DNA from: Campylobacter concisus ATCC 51562
GTDB taxonomy: Bacteria > Campylobacterota > Campylobacteria > Campylobacterales > Campylobacteraceae
NCBI RefSeq assembly: GCF_000466745.1
Contig: NZ_ANNI01000003.1
Coordinates: 558,001-622,000 of the forward strand
Direction of reading: 5' to 3'
DNA: 64,000 bases
The notes under the pieces: generated by a model
What the model was told of the DNA's origin: nothing
The model's input: the letters and a program-made list of their open reading frames with translations, nothing else
Databases searched by the model: none
Part shown: piece after piece, positions 1 to 7,156 of the stretch
How positions within the stretch are numbered: the stretch's first letter is position 1
Layout: each line of letters starts with the position of its first letter
Program-made: the position numbers and the translations under genes

Positions 1-178
1 AGAAGTAAAATAGCCTTTGTATAAAACATTTTTACTATTTGAAGGCTGGTTTTTTGTTTCTCAAGCACGATAGACACCTCGTTAGTTTAGGTTTTGGCTT
101 TGATTTTATCCCATTTTTACTTGATTTGGGTTTATAAAGGTAAGTATTTATTTAGAATTTATTGATTTATTTAAAATT

Positions 179-207
179 GAGCCAAAAATTTATTTAAAAT
201 TTGGCTC
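179..207 (-). terminator. Rho-independent terminator of the nitroreductase gene
   Basis: Inverted repeat with arms GAGCCAAA and TTTGGCTC (plus flanking A/T pairs) around a short A/T loop, 8 bases past the nitroreductase stop codon. Read on the minus strand, the stem is followed by a T-rich stretch. The remaining bases 1-178 hold no gene I can support. Confidence 0.65.
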
Positions 208-214
208 AAATATC

Positions 215-844
215 TTAATAGATCCAAGTAACGATATCAGAAATTTCTCTGCAAAGTTTTTTTGGTTGTGGATTTAGGCGGTAGCCAAATGGCACCATGA
301 TGGCCAATCTTTGAAAGCTCTCATCAAGCCCCAAAAGTTCATTTAAAGCGTGTCTGTCAAAGCCTTCTATCGGGCAACTATCAATGCCCAAACTCGCAGC
401 TGCATTCATCATATTTGTGGCGATTATCATGCATTGTTCATGTGACCACTGAAATGTTAGCTCATCATCGTTTTTAAAATTTGCTAGCAAAAAGTCATGG
501 TAAAATTTTTGCCTTGCAGCAATGGCTTCAGGATCTTTATTGGTATTTCTAGCGATCATTTTATTAACGTATGCGCTTCCAAATTTTACCTCTTTGATCT
601 TAGCTAAAACGACAACTAAATGCGAGCAAGATGTGATTTGTGCTTGATTCCATGAAAGAGCTTTTATTTTTTCTCTAAGCTCTTTATTTTGAACGACTAA
701 GATATCCCACTGCTCAAGGCCAGTTGAGCTAGGGCTTAATCTACCAGCTTCTAGTATAAAATCAAACTCTCCAGCACTGATTTTTTTGCTTTCGTCAAAA
801 ACCTTGCAAGCATGACGAAATTTTAAAATTTCAAGATAATTCAT
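215..844 (-). CDS. Nitroreductase-family NAD(P)H-dependent FMN oxidoreductase
   Basis: Probable cytosolic FMN enzyme using NAD(P)H to reduce nitro compounds, quinones or similar acceptors; the physiological substrate is not evident. The 209-residue length, the early basic motif RHACKVFD (about 10-17), SPSSTGLEQW (37-46), where the family binds FMN phosphate and ring, and GIDSCPIEGFD (154-164) are typical of NfsB-like nitroreductases. Two ATG codons are adjacent; the second (844) is preferred because AAAGGAG sits at normal spacing from it. It is monocistronic, with a terminator immediately downstream and selD ending 94 bases upstream. The family assignment is firm, the substrate is not. Confidence 0.85.
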   Translation of the reverse strand: MNYLEILKFRHACKVFDESKKISAGEFDFILEAGRLSPSSTGLEQWDILVVQNKELREKIKALSWNQAQITSCSHLVVVLAKIKEVKFGSAYVNKMIARNTNKDPEAIAARQKFYHDFLLANFKNDDELTFQWSHEQCMIIATNMMNAAASLGIDSCPIEGFDRHALNELLGLDESFQRLAIMVPFGYRLNPQPKKLCREISDIVTWIY

Positions 845-937
845 CATCTCTCCTTTGTAGTTTTTGAAATTATAGAATGGTTAAGTAAATTAAAAGATTT
901 CACTAACACAATGAGATAGCATGCTATTTTTAAAAAT

Positions 938-1960
938 TTATCTTAAAAATATACCAAACTCGCTCTTTGACACCGCGGAGCCAACAATAGCTGAACTTTC
1001 ATAGCCTACTTCTTTTAAGCGTTTTACTGCAAGCATCGCGTCCTTTTCACCAACTGCGAGCAAAAGCCCACCTGAAGTTTGTGCGTCAAATAGCAAAATA
1101 TCAGCTTCTTTGTCTATAAAATGCTTTGCAAATTCGCGGTTTTTATAGCTTCCCTCTGGAATTATGCCCATATCTGCAAATTCCTTTGCACTTGCAATGA
1201 TTGGCACGTTTTTTTCATAAATTTCAAAACTGATCTTTTCATTTAGCATTTCGCTTAAATGCCCCAAAAAGCCAAATCCAGTCACATCAGTAGCACCGTA
1301 AACTTTGATGCCATCAAGTGCCTTTAATGCATAAAAATTTAGCTGTGCCATGATAGTTGCAGCCTCTTTTATCTGCTCCATGCTTAATAAATCAGCCTTT
1401 ATTGCTGTGCTTAAAATGCCGCTTCCAAGGGGCTTTGTAAGTATTAAAACATTGCCTTTTATGGCTGTATTATTTGCCCAAAATTTATTAGGATGTACTC
1501 TTCCAGTGACGCTAAGTCCATAATACATCTGCTGTGTCTCGATCGTATGCCCGCCAACTATAATGCCACCACACTCTTTTACTTTATCGGCTCCACCTCG
1601 TAAAATTTCGCCTAAAATTTCAGGTGCCAAGTTGCAGCTATCAAAGCCCACGATATTTAGGGCATTTATCACCTCGCCACCCATTGCAAAGACATCACTT
1701 AGGCTATTTGCAGCAGCGATTTGACCGTAAATAAATGGATCATTTACTACAGGCGTTATAAAATCAAGCGTTTGAACAAGTGCAAGATCACTTGAAATTT
1801 TAAAGACACTCGCGTCTTCGTTAGAATTTGTGCTTGAGAGCAGATTTGGATGAGATAAATTTAAACTACTAATCGTTTTGTTTAGACCCGACGGGTCAAG
1901 CTTAGCAGCTCAACCAGCGGCTCTAACGAACTGCGTAAGCTTTTTGTCGTGATAGATCAT
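938..1960 (-). CDS. selD: Selenide, water dikinase, selenocysteine-containing
   Basis: Makes selenophosphate from selenide and ATP, the selenium donor for Sec-tRNA. Reading through one in-frame UGA (1910-1912) gives 340 residues from the ATG at 1960. The N-terminus reads AAGUAAKLDP, placing Sec at residue 17 and Lys at residue 20, matching Cys17 and Lys20 of E. coli SelD. The ATP/Mg segment with TLDF and NDPF lies at 64-76, ANSLSDVFAMGG at 84-95, and GGHT and CGG motifs follow. Without Sec decoding the gene would be called only from Met93, losing the catalytic residue. The start overlaps the yedF stop by 4 bases (ATGA), so the two are probably translationally coupled. Sec-type SelD is known in Campylobacter. 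Confidence 0.95.
1876..1912 (-). promoter_or_regulatory. Sec UGA codon and candidate bacterial SECIS hairpin in selD
   Basis: The UGA at 1910-1912 is followed in the mRNA by a hairpin with a perfect 5-bp stem, GACCC / GGGTC (1885-1897), and a small GUC apical loop. The loop starts about 17 nt after the UGA, within the range usual for bacterial SECIS elements, where a loop G/U is recognised by SelB. The stem and its position are seen in the sequence; SelB recognition is inferred. Confidence 0.75.
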
Positions 1961-2556
1961 AATTTTATTTGCTCGTGAGTTGAGAGTATGTCGATGATCT
2001 CATAAGCATTTGAAATTTCGCCAATCGCAAGATCACTTACTAGCTTATAAGCCTCCAAGCAGCTTCCACAGCTTAAAATTTTAACACCAGCAGCTTCAAG
2101 ATCTTTAAGCGGCTTAAAGCTTGGATGTGAGCGGTTTGTAGTCATCTTTACAGCGTTATTTACGCAGATTATTATCTTTGGTTTTTTCTCAACTTGAAGA
2201 AAAGCTCCCAGGAATTTTGATAGTAAATTTATTCCTACTTCGCCACTTCCCGCGCGCTCTTCATTTAGATAGAGTACTTTATTATTTTTTGGTGTTATGT
2301 CGCAGACAAACTCATCAAAATTTGTAAGCTCAAGCGCATTTTTACCTTTTGTAGCTAAAATTTTAGTCTCGTTGCCATTGCTTTCTAGGCTAAATTCTAT
2401 ATTTTGATTTTTTAAAAATCTTGAAATATTTTCTTTTGGGGCTAGTGCATTTACTAAAATTTCTAAGCTTTCACCTTCACTTAAGCCATCAAGTGCATTT
2501 TTTGTCATTATGACTGGTTTTGGACACTCTAAATTTCTACAATCAATTGTTGTCAT
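1957..2556 (-). CDS. yedF: Selenium metabolism protein YedF (TusA-DsrE fusion)
   Basis: 199-residue fusion found in selenium-using bacteria. The N-terminal TusA/SirA-like domain (1-75) has the CPKP motif at Cys11, the persulfide-carrying cysteine of the family. The C-terminal DsrE/F-like domain (about 92-199) carries CGSC at 163-166. Its role is thought to be sulfur or selenium handling before SelD; the biochemistry is not settled. It lies directly upstream of selD with a 4-base overlap, which supports the selenium role. The start ATG at 2556 has AAAGGAAAA just upstream. Confidence 0.9.
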   Translation of the reverse strand: MTTIDCRNLECPKPVIMTKNALDGLSEGESLEILVNALAPKENISRFLKNQNIEFSLESNGNETKILATKGKNALELTNFDEFVCDITPKNNKVLYLNEERAGSGEVGINLLSKFLGAFLQVEKKPKIIICVNNAVKMTTNRSHPSFKPLKDLEAAGVKILSCGSCLEAYKLVSDLAIGEISNAYEIIDILSTHEQIKL

Positions 2557-2668
2557 GATTTTTCCTTTTGCAATTAGTATTTCAAACCTTGAAACTAGTT
2601 TGGATTATAGCCAAAAAAATATTAATTATTTTAAAAATTTTAATGTATAAATTTGAGATAAAAGAGAG

Positions 2669-2697
2669 CTTTGACCTCGCTACTAGCAAGGTCAAAG
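2669..2697 (-). terminator. Terminator downstream of fdhC
   Basis: Perfect 9-bp inverted repeat CTTTGACCT / AGGTCAAAG with an 11-nt loop, ending 10 bases after the fdhC stop. On the minus strand the stem is followed by a pyrimidine-rich CTCTCTTTTA tract. It probably separates fdhC from yedF-selD. Confidence 0.7.
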
Positions 2698-2706
2698 TGA
2701 AATTAA

Positions 2707-3654
2707 TTATTTTAAATTTGTATAAGACTTTTCATAATCAGATACTGGAATTTTATTCTCTCTAACGAGCTCTTGGTACCAGTAGTGATGAAGAACATAA
2801 ACTTCTTCTTCCTCTTTATATCCAGTAATCATCGACCAAATAGCACCATGAATAGCAATAGCTGCCATATAAATATGAACTAAGAAAAACACTGCACATG
2901 CGATGCCAAGACAGTTATGGATAATTACGCTGTATCTTAGAAGATCAATTTGTGTAAGACCAAACCAAGAAGCAACCGCTGGCTCTTTGAAGTCCGTAAA
3001 ATACATAATCGCGCCGGTAATTATCATAACGATACCACCAGGGATAGCGATCCAGTACCATGCTTTTTGACCAGCATTAAATTTACCAGCTGGAACAGGT
3101 CTCTTTTTCTTTGATAAATAGCCACCAACTATCATCATCCATCTGATATCATAAATTGCTGGAAGCATTCTCTTTGTCCAGGTAAATAACATAGGAAGCA
3201 CAGAAACAGCAAAGATCACAGTTGCCGTATCGTGCAAGTATCTACAGAAACGCACAAATGTTCCACCACCAAGCTCTGCACCCCACATAATGATGATACC
3301 AGTTGGCACTAAAATGATCCATGAGATCGCTGCCAAACCATGAGCTATACGTATGATCAATGAAAAAGCAAACACCTTTTTACCATCATGACTAAAATGT
3401 TTTGGTCCAATGATTAAAAAGTGTAATGCAAATGCTCCAATAACAGCCAAAATGATAGAAAGTGCTGCTATTGCAAAGTAGTCATTACCTTGGATAAAAG
3501 TAAATATCGGCCCCAAACCTTGTTCGTATGGCTTGATATTTTCTATCCTTTCAGCCGCCCAAATGGCACTATTATATTGATTGACGCCAGTTGGTCCTTG
3601 AGTTGCCATTGCTGTTACAAATAATGTAAAAAGCAGAGTAAGAATTCTCGTCAT
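2707..3654 (-). CDS. fdhC: Formate dehydrogenase cytochrome b subunit (gamma)
   Basis: Inner-membrane di-heme cytochrome b that anchors periplasmic formate dehydrogenase and passes electrons to menaquinone. The 315 residues show an N-terminal hydrophobic segment, an additional membrane segment around 60-80, then the four-helix cytochrome core. Candidate heme histidines lie in RIAHGLAA, FCRYLHDTA, SVIIHNCLG and FLVHIYMA. No fdhA or fdhB gene is adjacent: upstream is a 234-base gap and a divergent gene. The catalytic subunits, normally selenoproteins in Campylobacter, must therefore be elsewhere. Nearness to selD-yedF fits a selenium-dependent formate pathway. Confidence 0.88.
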   Translation of the reverse strand: MTRILTLLFTLFVTAMATQGPTGVNQYNSAIWAAERIENIKPYEQGLGPIFTFIQGNDYFAIAALSIILAVIGAFALHFLIIGPKHFSHDGKKVFAFSLIIRIAHGLAAISWIILVPTGIIIMWGAELGGGTFVRFCRYLHDTATVIFAVSVLPMLFTWTKRMLPAIYDIRWMMIVGGYLSKKKRPVPAGKFNAGQKAWYWIAIPGGIVMIITGAIMYFTDFKEPAVASWFGLTQIDLLRYSVIIHNCLGIACAVFFLVHIYMAAIAIHGAIWSMITGYKEEEEVYVLHHYWYQELVRENKIPVSDYEKSYTNLK

Positions 3655-3888
3655 TGTAGTCCTTTATGAGTTTGAGCTTAAACAATTTAAGTATTGGTTA
3701 AATACGTTAAATCGCATAGCTACGCTATTTTGGTCGCTATTATATCAGAGCTAATCACAAGCAAACCTTAGCAAAAAAGATTACTAAAAATTTTATAAAA
3801 AACATTTAAGTTTTGTTAATTTTTAGAGTTTTTTGATCTGAAAATTTAGCTAAAATAAATCCAAATTTTAGTTAAAAAGGATCGCACT

Positions 3889-4485
3889 ATGCATCTTTTT
3901 TGCCTTATATTTGATGAGTACGAGACGCTTGATCTCATGGGGCCAGTGGAGTTTTTAGCAAGGGTGCCTGAAATGAAGATAAACTACGTCTCGTTTGATG
4001 GCGGGATGAAAAGAAGCAAGCAAGGCTTTTTTATAAAGACCAAAAAGCTTAGTAAGATACCAAAAAAGAGCGTTTTGCTACTCCCTGGAGGTCAGGGCAC
4101 GAGGGCACTTGTAGATGATAGTGAGTTTATCTCAAGACTTAAAGAGTGCGTTTTGGCATCTCAAATTTGCCTAAGCGTATGCACGGGTTCTGCTCTCATC
4201 GCTCGCACTGGAGAGCTTGACGGACTAAAGGCTACCTCAAATAAAAGATCGCTTGAGTGGGTAAAAAGTTGCGGCGAAGCTGTAAAGTGGCAAGAGCGCG
4301 CTAGGTGGGTGAAGGCAGGTAAATTTTACACAGCCTCAGGCGTGGCTGCTGGCATGGATATGGCGCTTGGCTTTATTAGTGATCATTTTGGCAAGGAGCT
4401 AGCCCAAAAGATCGCAAACGAGACCGAATACAACTGGCAAAAAAACTCAAAGATAGATAAATTTGCCAAATTTTATGGATACTGA
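3889..4485 (+). CDS. DJ-1/PfpI family protein
   Basis: 198-residue class I glutamine amidotransferase-like fold. LLPGGQGTR (64-72) and the nucleophile elbow SVCTGSAL with Cys98 are clear, and DEYETLDLMGP near the N-terminus matches the acidic-residue region of the family. The arrangement most resembles the isonitrile-hydratase-like or AraC-associated branch rather than the PfpI protease branch, but no DNA-binding domain follows. It is monocistronic with AAAAGGAT before the ATG, and divergent from fdhC. Substrate unknown. Confidence 0.8.
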   Translation: MHLFCLIFDEYETLDLMGPVEFLARVPEMKINYVSFDGGMKRSKQGFFIKTKKLSKIPKKSVLLLPGGQGTRALVDDSEFISRLKECVLASQICLSVCTGSALIARTGELDGLKATSNKRSLEWVKSCGEAVKWQERARWVKAGKFYTASGVAAGMDMALGFISDHFGKELAQKIANETEYNWQKNSKIDKFAKFYGY

Positions 4486-4563
4486 TTCTGTAAAAATTTT
4501 ATAGACATAAATACAAGTAAGCTTTAGCATTTAGCAGTCAGAAACTAGCCACAAGACCAACTA

Positions 4564-5703
4564 TTAGTTTCTACGCCTATACTCTTCATAGTCTAGCTCG
4601 CGGATCATTTTAACCTCGCCATTTTCTTTTAAAAGCAGTAGATCAGGCAGTTTTATGCCGTTAAATGTCGTGTTTTTCACGATCGTATAATGGATTTGAT
4701 CTTCAAAAATGACTTGATCGCCGATTTGTAGCTCGCTATCAAATTTATACTCCGCATCGCCCGCTTCAAGCCCTACTATATCACCTGCTAAGCAGGTATT
4801 ACCGCCAAATCTATAAGCAAATTTGCCATTTTCACTCTCGCCTCTAACGGCTGGACGATACGGCATCAGCACGGTATCTGGCATGTGAGCCTCGGCCGAG
4901 GTGTCAAGGATGGCTATGTTTTTTTCGTTATGCACGATGTCAAGCACGCTACTTATCAAAAAGCCAGTCTGCCAGCCCACAGCCTCACCAGGCTCCAGAT
5001 AGACTTCTACGCCATATTTCTCGCGGAAGCGTTTGATGATATTTATAAGTAGCTCTACGTCATAATCAGCCCTCGTGATGTGGTGGCCGCCGCCCATATT
5101 TATCCACTTCATCTTTGGGATAAACTCGCCAAATTTCTCTTCAAATGCCTCCAGTACAATCTGCAAGCTGCTTGCACTCTCCTCGCAAAGTGCGTGAAAA
5201 TGAAGCCCACTAATGCCATTAAGAAGCTCGGGCTTAAAATTTGCCCTTGTGATGCCAAGCCTGCTAAATTTACCGCATGGGTTGTAGCTATCAGTTGGCG
5301 CTAGTGAGACCTCTGGATTAACCCGCAGGCCACAGATGATGCCGTTTTTCAGGGCAATACTCTTGAATTTTTGCCACTGAGCAAAAGAGTTAAACGTGAT
5401 GTGCTTTGAAATTTTTAAAATTTCATCAAAGTCCTCATCTTTAAAGGCTGGGCTATACGTGTGGATCTCGCCTTTTACGTATTCACTTGCAAATTTTGCC
5501 TCGTGAAGTCCGCTACAAGTCGCACCGTCAAGATAAGAGCCAACCATGTCCATCACTCCGCTAAATGCAAAGCCCTTAAGTGCTACTAAAATTTTAGCTC
5601 CGCTTTGCTCTTTGACATATTTTAAAAGCTCTAAATTTTTACGTACTTTTGCCTCTTCGCAGACGTAGGCTGGGGTTTTTATACTCTTTAAAATTTCATT
5701 CAT
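4564..5703 (-). CDS. nspC: Carboxynorspermidine decarboxylase
   Basis: PLP enzyme of the alanine-racemase-fold decarboxylase family; it decarboxylates carboxynorspermidine or carboxyspermidine in the last step of the alternative polyamine route. The 379-residue length is typical. ALKGF places the PLP lysine at Lys43; GLHFHALCE, GGGHH and EPGEAVGW supply expected PLP-phosphate and substrate contacts. Its partner, carboxynorspermidine dehydrogenase, is in this window at 15368-16579 rather than next door. The product may be spermidine, as reported for C. jejuni, or norspermidine; sequence cannot tell. Confidence 0.92.
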   Translation of the reverse strand: MNEILKSIKTPAYVCEEAKVRKNLELLKYVKEQSGAKILVALKGFAFSGVMDMVGSYLDGATCSGLHEAKFASEYVKGEIHTYSPAFKDEDFDEILKISKHITFNSFAQWQKFKSIALKNGIICGLRVNPEVSLAPTDSYNPCGKFSRLGITRANFKPELLNGISGLHFHALCEESASSLQIVLEAFEEKFGEFIPKMKWINMGGGHHITRADYDVELLINIIKRFREKYGVEVYLEPGEAVGWQTGFLISSVLDIVHNEKNIAILDTSAEAHMPDTVLMPYRPAVRGESENGKFAYRFGGNTCLAGDIVGLEAGDAEYKFDSELQIGDQVIFEDQIHYTIVKNTTFNGIKLPDLLLLKENGEVKMIRELDYEEYRRRN

Positions 5704-5786
5704 TTTTGCTCGCTTTTTAAATTTTTAAATAAGTATATCTAAATTTATTTTTAAGTAAAATCAGCAAAAATTTCAAAGGATAAAAT

Positions 5787-6008
5787 GTGGTAGAGATCGA
5801 ATTTCTTGGGCCTATCGGGCTTGAAAATATAAAAGTAGAAGCAAAAAATTTAGGTGAAGTAAAAGCAGCTTTAAGCGAGAAAGAAGAGCTTAAAAAATGG
5901 CTAAATATCTGTGCTGTGGCTGTAAATGATGAGATCGTAAGCGATATAAATTTTGCTCTTAAATCAGGCGATAAAATTTCTATATTACCGCCAGTTTGTG
6001 GGGGCTAA
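5787..6008 (+). CDS. moaD: Molybdopterin synthase small subunit
   Basis: Ubiquitin-like sulfur carrier whose C-terminal glycine becomes a thiocarboxylate and donates sulfur to precursor Z. The 73-residue length and the CGG C-terminus are diagnostic. The start is GTG at 5787, preceded by AAAGGA; an ATG two bases earlier runs into TAG after two codons and is not the start. The gene ends one base before moaE. Molybdopterin is needed by formate dehydrogenase and nitrate or TMAO/DMSO reductases. Confidence 0.9.
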   Translation: MVEIEFLGPIGLENIKVEAKNLGEVKAALSEKEELKKWLNICAVAVNDEIVSDINFALKSGDKISILPPVCGG

Positions 6009-6009
6009 G

Positions 6010-6444
6010 ATGCAAATTTATAATGGAAGCTTGGATGTTCAAAGCATCACAAACGAGTGGTATGAACGCTTTAAAGATAAAAACTGCGGTGCGCTCATCA
6101 CTTTTGTTGGAATCGTAAGAGAAGAAGGTGGTATTTCGGCGCTTAGCTTTGATATCTATGAGCCGATCCTTAAAAAATGGCTTGACGCTTGGGAGGAGCG
6201 AGCCAAAAAAGAAAATGCCTACGTACTCTTTGCTCACTCAAAAGGCGACGTGGCGGTGCATACGAGCTCATATGTTGCAGGCGTTGTAAGCCCTCAAAGA
6301 AAGGTCGCACTAAGGCTTATAAACGAGTTTGTCGAGGACTTTAAGGCAAATGCGCCGATCTGGAAATATGACGTGATAAATGGCGAGAGAATTTATGCAA
6401 AAGAGCGCAGCCAAGCGATAAATGGTGCTGGGATTTTAGCTTAA
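6010..6444 (+). CDS. moaE: Molybdopterin synthase large subunit
   Basis: Catalytic subunit that inserts two sulfurs from MoaD into precursor Z. It has 144 residues from the ATG at 6010; an in-frame start 19 codons upstream lies within moaD and is unlikely. GALITFVGIVRE near the N-terminus, HSKGDV in the middle, and the late APIWKYD segment with the family's active-site lysine fit MoaE. It forms an operon with moaD, and possibly with the following membrane-protein gene 8 bases downstream. Confidence 0.93.
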   Translation: MQIYNGSLDVQSITNEWYERFKDKNCGALITFVGIVREEGGISALSFDIYEPILKKWLDAWEERAKKENAYVLFAHSKGDVAVHTSSYVAGVVSPQRKVALRLINEFVEDFKANAPIWKYDVINGERIYAKERSQAINGAGILA

Positions 6445-6452
6445 AAGGAAAA

Positions 6453-6917
6453 ATGATGATAACAAAAGAGAGTAAAAAAGATGTTTTTTGGGCGCTTGCG
6501 TTTGGGCTTGGACTTTTTATATTTAGCATCGTTGGCTACTTTTATATAGCTCTTGGCGCAGCGTCTCTCTTTGGCATCATCATTGGCGCTCTCTCAGCGT
6601 TCTTTTGTGTTAGAAAAATTTTTCAAAACAACTTTTTACGTATTGAAGATGATGGATTTATCATTACAAAAGGCTCAAAAAGCATAAAATTTTACTTTAA
6701 GGATATCGACGAAATCGCCATTAAAAGCTTTGGCGATAAGAAAAAAGTTGAAACATTAAGCGTAAAATTTAAGAAAAACCGTCTTGATAGAGATGCTTGC
6801 TTTGGGTTAGTGCAACCACTAGGTGATGATTTGGTCATCATTTTTGATAAATATGAACTCTCAAAATTTACCATTTCAAAAGAGCTAAGAGATAGGCTTA
6901 ATAATTTTAGAGCCTAA
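6453..6917 (+). CDS. Small membrane protein with PH-like C-terminal domain
   Basis: 154 residues of unknown function. Two hydrophobic segments (about 12-32 and 34-52) form a hairpin, followed by a cytoplasmic-looking beta-rich domain with LRIEDDGF, FYFKDIDE and DKYELSK. The layout resembles small bacterial PH/YcxB-type membrane proteins, but that is a resemblance only. It follows moaE by 8 bases with a good RBS, so it may be co-transcribed. A decayed paralogue is present at 13309-13588, showing that these motifs are shared with a second gene copy. Confidence 0.7.
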   Translation: MMITKESKKDVFWALAFGLGLFIFSIVGYFYIALGAASLFGIIIGALSAFFCVRKIFQNNFLRIEDDGFIITKGSKSIKFYFKDIDEIAIKSFGDKKKVETLSVKFKKNRLDRDACFGLVQPLGDDLVIIFDKYELSKFTISKELRDRLNNFRA

Positions 6918-6945
6918 TTAAATCAACCTATGATTTAAAATTTTA

Positions 6946-6964
6946 TATAACAATTATCAAAATT
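6946..6964. promoter_or_regulatory. Candidate Fur-like box upstream of the uptake locus
   Basis: The core ATAACAATTATCA matches 11 of 13 positions of the classical ATAATGATTATCA core, and 13 of 19 over the full Fur consensus by eye. It lies about 190 bases before the TonB-type receptor gene. Such A/T-rich matches arise easily in this genome, and Campylobacter Fur has looser specificity than E. coli Fur. Confidence 0.3.
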
Positions 6965-7156
6965 TTATACATTTTTCACATTAAATTTACTCCGTTTAGC
7001 TACTCTTACAAAAATAAAATTAAGCATTTTATCTACACTAAGTTCGTAAATATGGATTAAAAATTTAAAGGATGACTTACATCAACTTTTATAAAGGGTT
7101 TTGCTACTACAATTCTGATAAAAGAAATCATAATTATATCTTTAAAAGGAGTTTAC

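Noticed and set aside
916-927. Perfect palindrome ATAGCATGCTAT between selD and the nitroreductase
   Set aside because: Short, loopless and just after the selD stop; it might help termination (a T-run follows on the plus strand), but nothing decides this.
2568-2765. 65-codon plus-strand ORF between yedF and fdhC
   Set aside because: It spans the fdhC terminator and the fdhC 3' end, has no RBS and shows low-complexity composition.
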